DNA of 13,058 nucleotides from Dehalococcoidia bacterium (GTDB lineage: Bacteria; Chloroflexota; Dehalococcoidia; GIF9; AB-539-J10): the NCBI GenBank assembly GCA_004375885.1, contig SOJG01000094.1:1-13058 (forward strand), written 5' to 3'. Positions 1 through 6,321 of the stretch are shown here, one piece after another; position 1 is the first letter of the stretch; the number at the start of each line of letters is the position of its first letter. Under the pieces are notes generated by a model. That model ran no database searches. It was not told where the DNA came from and was given only the letters and a program-made list of their open reading frames with translations. The position numbers were made by a program, and so were the translations under genes.

Positions 1-1
1 G

Positions 2-1864
2 TACGCTGAGGAACTCCTCGACCATAGTCACCTGGATTGGCCGGAACGCATAAAGGCAATGCAGAGGAACTGGGTGGGCAAAAGCGAGGGCGTTGAAATG
101 TCCTTTTGGCTCGAGCACAAGGGGACAGAGCAGCACGAGATAAGAGTGTTTACCACTCGCCCTGATACCATTTTTGGGGTGACTTTCGTTCTCGTTGCTC
201 CAGAGCACCCTCTGGTTCCTCAATTGACTGCCCCTGAGCGTAGAGCTGAAGTGGACGAATACATTGCCTGGTGTCGGCAGCAAACCGAGTATGAACGGCT
301 AGCGCTGGGCAGGGAGAAGACAGGCGTCTTCTTAGGCAGCTACGTTATCAATCCGATGAGCGGAGAGCGAGTGCCTGTCTGGATCACTGACTATGTGCTG
401 CCGACGTATGGCACGGGAGCGGTAATGGCAGTTCCTGCTCACGATGAAAGGGATTTTGAGTTTGCCGGGAGATTCAAGCTACCTGTGCGAACGGTTATTG
501 CTCCTCCGGGGTGGTCAGGTCAGGAATTGACAGAGGCCTACACTGGGTCCGGAACAATGGTGAATTCCGGCAGCTTCAGCGGTTTGACGAGCGACCGAGG
601 ATATGAGGCAATCTGTGCCTTACTGGAGGAAAAGGGATGGGGCGAGCGGACGGTTATCTATCGCCTTCGCGATTGGCTTATCTCCAGGCAGAGATATTGG
701 GGGGCACCCATACCTATGGTTCATTGTCCTGAATGCGGCATAGTCCCAGTACCCGAGGAGGATTTACCTGTCCTGCTTCCTCCCGATGCCGAATTCAAAC
801 CTACCGGCGAATCTCCTTTGGAATATTCCTCGAGCTTCGTCAATACCACCTGTCCCGAGTGTTCTCGGCCGGCACGAAGGGAAACTGATACTATGGATAC
901 CTTTGTGTGTTCATCCTGGTATTTCTTGAGGTACACCAGTCCGGAAACCGGGGAGGCTCCGTTCGATGAAGCCAGAGTGAAATACTGGTTGCCTGTCGAT
1001 TGTTATACTGGGGGTGCTGAGCACGCAGTTATGCATCTCCTCTACGCCCGTTTCTTCATCAAAGCATTGAGGGACATGGGTCTGGTCAACTTTGACGAAC
1101 CTTTTACTCGCCTGTTCAATCAGGGAACCATCGTTTACGGTGGTCGCAAAATCAGCAAGTCCAGGCCCAATGTGATCGGCCCCGACGAATATGTGGCTGA
1201 ATCTGGAGCCGATGCCGTTCGTGGGTATCTCATGTTTATAGGTCCTTGGGAACTGGGGGGAGAATGGAACGATAGCGGCCTTGTAGGCATCACTCGCTGG
1301 CTCAACCGGGTATGGAGCCTGGTGACCACGGACTATAGTGCCACTTATCGGGATGCAGTTCATAGAGAGCATGAGAAAGAACTCCTCCACATCACCCATA
1401 AGACGATTAAGAAGGTGACTGAGGACCTTGAGAAATTCCGCTTTAACACGATGCTGGCCAGCCTTATGGAATTCACAAACTATCTGTCTAAGGTCAAGGA
1501 GAAAGGGGTACTCTCAGATTCCTCATGGCGAGAGGCTATCAGGTGTTTTCTGCTTCTCTTTGCCCCCACTGCCCCGCATCTTGCGGAGGAGCTATGGGCT
1601 AAGACTGGGCATCCTTACAGTATTCACAACCAGCAATGGCCCGAGTATGACGAAGAGGTAGCCAAGGAGGAAGAGATCACCCTGGTCATTCAGGTCAACG
1701 GTAGACTTCGCGATAGGGTACTCGTTCCCGCTTCCATAGGTGAAGCTGAGGCTAAGGAGCTGGCGCTGGGTCGGGAGCGGGTGAAGGCCCACATTGATGA
1801 CAAGAAACTCAGCAGAGTCATCTATGTTCCGAGAAGACTCGTGAACATTGTGATAGCATCTTGA
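2..1864 (+). CDS. leuS: Leucyl-tRNA synthetase, 5'-truncated by the window edge
   Basis: Charges tRNA-Leu with leucine in the cytoplasm and edits mischarged tRNA. The frame is open from base 2, so the gene starts outside the window; the 620 residues seen lack roughly the first 200, including the HIGH motif (bacterial LeuRS is usually about 800-870). Visible parts in fragment numbering: CP1 editing domain with the threonine-rich TTRPDT (51-56) and YGTGAVMAVPAHDERD (136-151), whose last Asp matches the residue that binds the amino group in editing; the DWLISRQRYWG segment returning to the catalytic core; a zinc-knuckle insert with C242/C245 and C284/C287; and the signature lysine loop as KISKS (383-387). 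The anticodon-binding helices and small C-terminal domain (ending near VIQVNGRLRDRV and beyond) are intact. The loop is followed by RPN rather than the commoner KGN. The TGA stop sits 29 bases before proC, so the two are probably cotranscribed. Confidence 0.97.
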   Translation, partial: YAEELLDHSHLDWPERIKAMQRNWVGKSEGVEMSFWLEHKGTEQHEIRVFTTRPDTIFGVTFVLVAPEHPLVPQLTAPERRAEVDEYIAWCRQQTEYERLALGREKTGVFLGSYVINPMSGERVPVWITDYVLPTYGTGAVMAVPAHDERDFEFAGRFKLPVRTVIAPPGWSGQELTEAYTGSGTMVNSGSFSGLTSDRGYEAICALLEEKGWGERTVIYRLRDWLISRQRYWGAPIPMVHCPECGIVPVPEEDLPVLLPPDAEFKPTGESPLEYSSSFVNTTCPECSRPARRETDTMDTFVCSSWYFLRYTSPETGEAPFDEARVKYWLPVDCYTGGAEHAVMHLLYARFFIKALRDMGLVNFDEPFTRLFNQGTIVYGGRKISKSRPNVIGPDEYVAESGADAVRGYLMFIGPWELGGEWNDSGLVGITRWLNRVWSLVTTDYSATYRDAVHREHEKELLHITHKTIKKVTEDLEKFRFNTMLASLMEFTNYLSKVKEKGVLSDSSWREAIRCFLLLFAPTAPHLAEELWAKTGHPYSIHNQQWPEYDEEVAKEEEITLVIQVNGRLRDRVLVPASIGEAEAKELALGRERVKAHIDDKKLSRVIYVPRRLVNIVIAS

Positions 1865-1881
1865 TGGAACCAACAGGAAGC

Positions 1882-1889
1882 AAGGAGGG
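1882..1889 (+). promoter_or_regulatory. Shine-Dalgarno sequence of proC
   Basis: AAGGAGGG lies 4 bases before the ATG at 1894. It decides the proC start: the in-frame TTG at 1861 and ATG at 1864 lie upstream of it and would add residues with no counterpart in the family. Confidence 0.85.
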
Positions 1890-1893
1890 AGCA

Positions 1894-2685
1894 ATGAGGA
1901 TAGCATTTGTAGGCGGCGGGGCTATGGGTGAAGCGATGATTAGAGGTATTTTGCATCAAGGTGTAGCTACGCCGCAGGATTTGGTTGTTAGTGATGTCAG
2001 TCCGTCGCGGCGCGAATTGCTGAGCAAGGAGTATGGAGTTAGCGCTCTAGCTGACAACAAGAGGGCTGCGAAGGATGCTGACCTGATTGTCCTGGCGGTG
2101 AAGCCTCAGAATCTCCCTGACGTTGCGGAGAAGATCAAGAGTCCGTCGCCCGAACAGCTCGTGTTGTCTATACTGGCGGGGAGTACTCTATCCAATTTGT
2201 GTCGGTACTTGAAGCACTCTTCCGTGGTTCGGGCGGCGCCCAATATGCCGGCGCAAATCGGCCAGGGAATGACTGTGTGGACGGCAACTGCTGAGACCAA
2301 CGATAGGCAAAAGGAATTAGCCAGAACCGTACTGGGTGCCATCGGTAAAGAGGTCTATGTTGCTGACGAGAAGTATCTGGATATGGTCACGGCTCTGGGC
2401 GGCAGTGGTTCAGCGTATGTCTTTCTCTTTATTGAGGCTCTTATCGATGCCGGTGTACATATAGGCCTGCCGCGGGACATGGCTCAAGATGTGGTGATCC
2501 AAACGGTACTCGGTTCTACAAGTACTGTTGAGAAGATGGGTAAACACCCAGCCGTTTTGAGAAATATGGTTACATCGCCAGGGGGCACCACGACTGAGGC
2601 TCTTCTTCAGTTGGAGAGGGGAAGATTCCGTTATCTGCTTCTTGAAGCTGTGGCTGCTGCTCATCAAAAAGCTCAACGCCTTTGA
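1894..2685 (+). CDS. proC: Pyrroline-5-carboxylate reductase
   Basis: Catalyses the last step of proline synthesis, NAD(P)H-dependent reduction of 1-pyrroline-5-carboxylate to L-proline, in the cytoplasm. The 263-residue product has the usual family length (about 260-280). The N-terminus MRIAFVGGGAMG is the Rossmann dinucleotide-binding glycine motif. The C-terminal dimerisation and active-site half includes ALGGSGSAY and the P5CR signature TSPGGTT (227-233). The ATG at 1894 was chosen because it follows a strong AAGGAGGG and puts the Rossmann strand at residue 2. It lies 29 bases after leuS and 7 bases before the methyltransferase gene, so it is likely the middle of a four-gene transcript. 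Nothing looks odd. Identification is secure at family level. Confidence 0.96.
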   Translation: MRIAFVGGGAMGEAMIRGILHQGVATPQDLVVSDVSPSRRELLSKEYGVSALADNKRAAKDADLIVLAVKPQNLPDVAEKIKSPSPEQLVLSILAGSTLSNLCRYLKHSSVVRAAPNMPAQIGQGMTVWTATAETNDRQKELARTVLGAIGKEVYVADEKYLDMVTALGGSGSAYVFLFIEALIDAGVHIGLPRDMAQDVVIQTVLGSTSTVEKMGKHPAVLRNMVTSPGGTTTEALLQLERGRFRYLLLEAVAAAHQKAQRL

Positions 2686-2692
2686 GGGTCGC

Positions 2693-3655
2693 ATGCAGAT
2701 GGACTCGCCTTTTGAATACCGCAACTGCCCCGGGTGTGGAGAGGATGATTTCGAGATTCTCTTTGAGTCTAACATGAAATCTGACGATTTCAATGTGCTC
2801 TTTGAGTATGCCATGGAAGGATACGATTCTCAAGAAAGGGTGGAGGGTTATCTGGTACCTGGAAAGGAATGGGGGCGGCATGTCAGGTGCAAAAGATGCC
2901 ATCTCATATATGTGAATCCAACGGAGAAAGCAAGCAAAATCAATGAGCATTACTCCGAGGCGAAAAACACTCACGCTCCTGCCATACGGGAGAGCTATCT
3001 AAGGACTGCTAGGTCACAGGTACGGCTGATTGAGAAATACGCCAATGGCACCAACCTTCTGGACATAGGTTGTGCCCAGGGCTTCTTTCTGCATAGTGCC
3101 CATGAGGCCGGCTACACTACCAAGGGGGTCGAATTATCGCAAGATGCGGCAGAATATGCCAGAAGGGAATTCGGTCTGGACGTAGAAGCAAAGCCCTTTG
3201 AAGAGCTACAGTTCCCAGAGAGCCATTTTGATGTAGTCACTCTATGGCAAACTCTTGAGCATGTACCCTACCCGCTCGTGACTCTCAAAGAGGTTCACAG
3301 GATACTCAAACCCGGGGGGCTGGTGGCAGTATCAACACCGGATATAGAGGCGACACCGGCGAGAGTTCTGGGGAAAAGATGGTGGGATATAAAGAGGCTT
3401 CATATCAACCAATTCAGTACCAGAACCCTCTCTGGCATCCTCCGGAACACTGGGTTCAGAGACATTTCCTCTGCCTCCCATAGAGGGTTTGTGAGCCTGT
3501 CCATATTGGTCACAATGATGCTAAAATATCTCAGCGTATACGAGCAGTCGAAGTCTCTGCCCGATCCTGCCTCCCCCTTGGGCAACATCATGGATAAGAT
3601 GATGTTTGTATACCCCTCCAGGTTTAACCATTGTGTGGTGCTCGGCTTCAAGTAA
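2693..3655 (+). CDS. Class I SAM-dependent methyltransferase with N-terminal zinc ribbon
   Basis: Predicted cytoplasmic methyltransferase using S-adenosylmethionine; the substrate is not evident. Of 320 residues, the N-terminal part carries two CxxC pairs (C12/C15 as CPGCG, C66/C69 as CKRCH), which probably form a zinc ribbon. The catalytic fold follows: motif I LLDIGCAQG (DIGCAQG at 124-130), acidic motif II around GVELS, FDVVTLWQTLEH (from 179), and the post-motif RILKPGGLVAVSTP. This architecture resembles the UbiG/Methyltransf_23-type enzymes found in surface-glycan and natural-product clusters. A start at 2693 follows a GAGGG at 2684-2688; ATG 2699 is also possible. A further in-frame TTG at 2642 lies inside proC and is unlikely. 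It sits between proC and a radical SAM gene, and the two modification enzymes may share a pathway, which is inference. Function beyond methyl transfer is unknown. Confidence 0.88.
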   Translation: MQMDSPFEYRNCPGCGEDDFEILFESNMKSDDFNVLFEYAMEGYDSQERVEGYLVPGKEWGRHVRCKRCHLIYVNPTEKASKINEHYSEAKNTHAPAIRESYLRTARSQVRLIEKYANGTNLLDIGCAQGFFLHSAHEAGYTTKGVELSQDAAEYARREFGLDVEAKPFEELQFPESHFDVVTLWQTLEHVPYPLVTLKEVHRILKPGGLVAVSTPDIEATPARVLGKRWWDIKRLHINQFSTRTLSGILRNTGFRDISSASHRGFVSLSILVTMMLKYLSVYEQSKSLPDPASPLGNIMDKMMFVYPSRFNHCVVLGFK

Positions 3656-3678
3656 TGAACTGAGGTTATCGCTAGGGA

Positions 3679-4671
3679 ATGGCAAGAGTTTCTCTATTGC
3701 AGGCGATTAAGGTTGTCAAAGGGACAATACATAGCTATATAGCTAATCGCCCCATGGTAGTTTCTTACGAGGTGACACTTTCCTGCAACTGCAATTGCCG
3801 TCACTGCGACCTTGGCGGCTTTGTCAAGGATGAGAAACAAGCCACACCAGAGGAATACGGGGACATAGCCAGATGCTTGAAGCCGCTTGCGGTGCAGATT
3901 TCCGGTGGTGAACCACTCCTGCGCAAGGATATAGCAGCCATAGTCAAGGCTATCCGGCAGGCAGGACCGGAATACGCGATACTCGTTACCAACGGATGGC
4001 TACTAAACGAGAGCAGGTATCTGCGATTGCGTGAGGCGGGGGTGAGTCAATTCTCGGTGTCGCTTGACTTCCCTGATGAGCGGCATGACGATTTTCGGCG
4101 ACGGCCGGGTCTCTATAAACGTTTGGAGCAGACTGTTCCCGGGTTAGCTAAGCTTGGGTTTCGCGACATCATCCTGAATACGGCCATAACCAAAGCGAAC
4201 GTGAGGGAAATACTGCCATTGGCGAGAAAGGCCGCTGACTGGGGTGTAGATATATCGTACAGCGCATATACCGCGCTGCGGACTGAGAATGAGGACTATT
4301 GCCTCAATAGTACGGACGACCTGGAAACCTTACGTCGGGCCATTGACGACCTCATGACGCTGAAAAAACAGGGCACCTATGTGGCTAATCCGGAGCTCAC
4401 ACTCCGAGATACTCTGAAGTTCTTTGAACACGGATACATGCCGAATTGCAAGGCCGGCATAAAATTCCTTGTGGTGATGCCTGACGGGAGTCTCATTCCC
4501 TGTTCGCTTCACCGCCAGAAATACGCTACTCGGAAGGAGATGATAGAGGGATTTTCGCGAGATAATCGATGCAGTAGTTGTTACGTCGCTATCAGATCCT
4601 ACAGTGAGATGTCACTGCGGAACCACGCAAGGAATCTTCCTAAGTACGTTAGGCAGATGATCCTTCACTAG
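3679..4671 (+). CDS. Radical SAM enzyme with SPASM-like C-terminal cysteines
   Basis: Predicted oxygen-sensitive enzyme that cleaves SAM reductively to start radical chemistry; the substrate is unknown. Of 330 residues, the cluster-binding CxxxCxxC is C36, C40 and C43 (with an extra Cys at 38), preceded by VSYEVTLSC. The SAM-contacting SGGEP is at 75-79. The C-terminus has C257, C275, C298 and C301, a spacing like a reduced SPASM/twitch region that could bind an auxiliary iron-sulfur cluster. The length fits a single-domain radical SAM protein with such an extension; no B12-binding domain is present. It starts 23 bases after the methyltransferase gene with only a weak ribosome site (TAGGGA just before the ATG). 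A peptide-maturase role is possible from the SPASM-like end, but no precursor peptide gene was recognised nearby, and a lipid or cofactor substrate is equally open. Confidence 0.88.
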   Translation: MARVSLLQAIKVVKGTIHSYIANRPMVVSYEVTLSCNCNCRHCDLGGFVKDEKQATPEEYGDIARCLKPLAVQISGGEPLLRKDIAAIVKAIRQAGPEYAILVTNGWLLNESRYLRLREAGVSQFSVSLDFPDERHDDFRRRPGLYKRLEQTVPGLAKLGFRDIILNTAITKANVREILPLARKAADWGVDISYSAYTALRTENEDYCLNSTDDLETLRRAIDDLMTLKKQGTYVANPELTLRDTLKFFEHGYMPNCKAGIKFLVVMPDGSLIPCSLHRQKYATRKEMIEGFSRDNRCSSCYVAIRSYSEMSLRNHARNLPKYVRQMILH

Positions 4672-4708
4672 AAGATATCTGTCGATGGCTCATGGCTGGC
4701 TTTGGACT

Positions 4709-4792
4709 GAGGTCACGCCCAGCCTCATCTGAGCATGACCGGCACCGGGAGCACAGCCGCTGGGCTTCGATATACTCTGGGCGACCTCTTTT
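4709..4792 (+). terminator. Possible terminator with two alternative hairpins
   Basis: In the 147-base convergent gap (4672-4818) the arm at 4709-4722 (GAGGTCACGCCCAG) pairs with 4777-4788 (CTGGGCGACCTC, two bases shorter), followed by TTTT at 4789-4792. The inner bases 4717-4723 (GCCCAGC) can instead pair with 4759-4765 (GCTGGGC). The outer hairpin has a loop of 54 bases and only four Ts, so it is a weak canonical terminator. On the opposite strand there is no U tract. It lies 37 bases after the radical SAM stop. No coding gene was seen in this gap. Confidence 0.35.
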
Positions 4793-4818
4793 CGTTGGAA
4801 TGGCTGTCGAGCCTTATC

Positions 4819-5085
4819 TTAGCTGACCGCTGGAGTTTCGCCGGGGTGTAGCTTGCGCCACTTGTCGAGCAGTTGTTCCCGCGTTTCCTTGTGATCAGGG
4901 TCAGGAATGCAGCAATCCACAGGGCAAACCTCTGCGCATTTTGCCGTCTCAAACCAACCTACACACTCAGTGCACTTATCGGGTTCTATGCCATAGTACT
5001 CCTCCCCCTCCGTTATGGCCCCATTTTTGCACTCCGGTTCGCAGGCACCACAGTTAATGCACTCGTCAGTAATCTTGTATGCCAT
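4819..5085 (-). CDS. 2[4Fe-4S] ferredoxin, Allochromatium type
   Basis: Small cytoplasmic electron carrier of 88 residues with two predicted [4Fe-4S] clusters. The first motif is C9-x2-C12-x2-C15-x3-C19. The second is C38-x2-C41-x8-C50-x3-C54-P; the eight-residue spacer and the charged C-terminal extension (residues 60-88) mark the Allochromatium vinosum (Alvin-like) class, whose members are known for low and unequal cluster potentials. Extra cysteines C58 and C59 follow the second motif. The start is fixed by AAGGAGGT on the same strand. The gene lies 35 bases downstream of coaD on the same strand, so it is probably the last gene of an rsmD-coaD-fdx transcript. Redox partners cannot be told from the context; the convergent radical SAM gene needs an electron donor, but a link is only inference. 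Confidence 0.93.
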   Translation of the reverse strand: MAYKITDECINCGACEPECKNGAITEGEEYYGIEPDKCTECVGWFETAKCAEVCPVDCCIPDPDHKETREQLLDKWRKLHPGETPAVS

Positions 5086-5094
5086 CCTTCCATT

Positions 5095-5102
5095 ACCTCC
5101 TT
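5095..5102 (-). promoter_or_regulatory. Strong Shine-Dalgarno sequence of the ferredoxin gene
   Basis: On the minus strand AAGGAGGT, a near-perfect anti-SD match, stands 9 bases before the ATG at 5085. It suggests high translation of the ferredoxin. Confidence 0.8.
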
Positions 5103-5120
5103 AGTTTTTAGTCCCCAATT

Positions 5121-5633
5121 TTACATTTTGCCTTTACCAATGGCAACCTCGCCAGACATCGAGAACTTCTGCTTCAGAGCGAAAGCCACGTGGTCGGGAA
5201 CCATCCCTTCAAGACAGCCTCCCAGCTTGGCTACTTCCTTGATCAGGCTAGAGCTAAGAAATTGATATTGAGAGCTAGTCATCAGGCATAGCAACTCAAT
5301 GTCTGGCGCCAGTTTTCTGTTCATCAGCGCCATTTCAAATTCGCGTTCGAAATCGGAATTCGCTCTTAAGCCGCGAATCATAACCCTTCCTCCAATCTGA
5401 TGTATGAAATCCACGGTCAGCCCTTTGAAAGCTCTGACCTGGACGTTGGGCAAACCCGTTACTGCCTCTTCCACGAAGCCAACCCTCTGCTCGACAGGAA
5501 AAAGCGGCTGTTTAGTGGGGTTCTCATAGATGCCGACAGTCAACTTGTCCACCAAGGCTGCTGCCCGATCGATAATGTCCGTGTGCCCGCAGGTGAGCGG
5601 ATCAAAGGTGCCTGGATAGACTGCTATGACCAT
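5121..5633 (-). CDS. coaD: Phosphopantetheine adenylyltransferase
   Basis: Transfers AMP from ATP to 4'-phosphopantetheine to make dephospho-CoA, the penultimate step of coenzyme A synthesis, as a cytoplasmic hexamer. The 170-residue product is slightly longer than the usual 158-165, the excess being a C-terminal tail. It shows the nucleotidyltransferase start AVYPGTFDP (4-12) with the (T/H)xGH motif as T14-C-G-H17, the family's RGLR stretch (87-90), and the SSSLIKE signature (127-133). A cysteine fills the variable position of TxGH, where Asn is common. It starts 2 bases after the rsmD stop, with its ribosome site in the end of rsmD, so translation of the two is likely coupled. rsmD-coaD pairing is widespread in bacteria and supports both calls. 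Confidence 0.97.
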   Translation of the reverse strand: MVIAVYPGTFDPLTCGHTDIIDRAAALVDKLTVGIYENPTKQPLFPVEQRVGFVEEAVTGLPNVQVRAFKGLTVDFIHQIGGRVMIRGLRANSDFEREFEMALMNRKLAPDIELLCLMTSSQYQFLSSSLIKEVAKLGGCLEGMVPDHVAFALKQKFSMSGEVAIGKGKM

Positions 5634-5635
5634 AG

Positions 5636-6184
5636 CTAAACCTCCTTTTGGTATATGAAGATGAAAGTGTCACCGTAGCGGCGCTGCTTAACAAGATGAA
5701 GTCCATCATAGTCGGAATTCAGGGAGAAGCGGTTTGCGTGGCAAAGCACAACTGTGGAGTTCTCTCCTAGTAGTTTCGATGTAGCTAGATTCATCAGTAA
5801 GCTATGTGTGGAAGGGTCAGAGTAAGGCGGGTCTATGAAGACAACATCATAGCTATTGTCGAGGATAGTGAGTGCCTTGCTCACAGCGCAGCAGTAGATA
5901 TGGGCTCGCTGCCGCGCTCCTGTCTTCTCCAGATTGGCTCTGATAATGTCACAGCAGCTTCTTCTGCGGTCAACGAAATCGACCCACTCTGCTCCGCGGC
6001 TCAGAGCTTCAATGCCCAGAGCACCGCTGCCGGCATATAAGTCAAGAACCCGGCCCCAGTCGGTGGTTCTGTTCTCCAGGAGAGAGAATATAGCGCGCTT
6101 GGCCACGCTAGTCGTGGGTCTGATGAAGTGCCTTGGTAGCGTCTTCAACCGAGTTCCCTTTACTTCGCCGCCGGTGACCCGCAT
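5636..6184 (-). CDS. rsmD: 16S rRNA (guanine966-N2)-methyltransferase
   Basis: Methylates N2 of G966 of 16S rRNA in the assembled small subunit, using SAM. The 182-residue product matches the family length. It begins MRVTGGEVKG, the usual RsmD N-terminus (RxxGG..kGr..), then RPTTSVAKRAIFSLL (22-36), motif I VLDLYAGSGALGIEAL (46-61) and the amino-methyltransferase motif IV as DPPY (118-121). An in-frame TTG at 6193 would add three residues, but the GAGG at 6195-6198 sits 1 base from that TTG and 10 bases from the ATG at 6184, so the ATG is preferred. It heads the minus-strand operon with coaD and the ferredoxin gene, and is divergent from clpC. Confidence 0.94.
   Translation of the reverse strand: MRVTGGEVKGTRLKTLPRHFIRPTTSVAKRAIFSLLENRTTDWGRVLDLYAGSGALGIEALSRGAEWVDFVDRRRSCCDIIRANLEKTGARQRAHIYCCAVSKALTILDNSYDVVFIDPPYSDPSTHSLLMNLATSKLLGENSTVVLCHANRFSLNSDYDGLHLVKQRRYGDTFIFIYQKEV
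5640..5649 (-). promoter_or_regulatory. Shine-Dalgarno sequence of coaD within the rsmD 3' end
   Basis: AAAAGGAGGT on the minus strand lies inside the last rsmD codons, 6 bases before the coaD ATG. The arrangement favours translational coupling. Confidence 0.8.
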
Positions 6185-6219
6185 TTCCGTCAATCCTCAG
6201 AATGATGGTATGGTATTAT

Positions 6220-6249
6220 AGTATATTACCGTTCCGTCCCTTAGTTCAA
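6220..6249 (-). promoter_or_regulatory. Predicted sigma-70-type promoter for rsmD-coaD-ferredoxin
   Basis: On the minus strand TTGAAC (complement of 6244-6249) and TATACT (complement of 6220-6225) are separated by 18 bases. Transcription would begin near 6213, leaving a leader of about 29 bases. A TATAAT is also present a few bases downstream but lacks a well-spaced -35. Confidence 0.55.
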
Positions 6250-6264
6250 GTGAGGGGGAGCTTG

Positions 6265-6293
6265 TTGACTGGAAGGGTGGTATGTTCTATACT
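6265..6293 (+). promoter_or_regulatory. Predicted sigma-70-type promoter for the clpC operon
   Basis: TTGACT (6265-6270) and TATACT (6288-6293) with exactly 17 bases between. The start would fall near 6300, giving a leader of about 22 bases before the ATG, with GAGGG at 6312-6316 as ribosome site. The heptad GGTCAAA (6297-6303), identical to one CtsR half-site, covers the likely start point, but the second heptad expected 3 bases later is absent. No CIRCE element was seen. Confidence 0.7.
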
Positions 6294-6321
6294 CTAGGTC
6301 AAAACTACGCAGAGGGTTGAA

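Noticed and set aside
911..1399. 162-codon open frame antisense to leuS
   Set aside because: It lies wholly opposite a well-conserved synthetase region, has no ribosome site and no recognisable family.
1861..1893. Upstream TTG/ATG starts for proC
   Set aside because: The ATG at 1894 has the Shine-Dalgarno sequence and gives the family N-terminus.
2642..2692. TTG start for the methyltransferase inside proC
   Set aside because: It would overlap 44 bases of proC and add a hydrophobic lead-in with no ribosome site; ATG 2693 or 2699 fits better.
4873..5265. 130-codon + strand frame over the ferredoxin and coaD
   Set aside because: It overlaps two secure minus-strand genes with strong ribosome sites.
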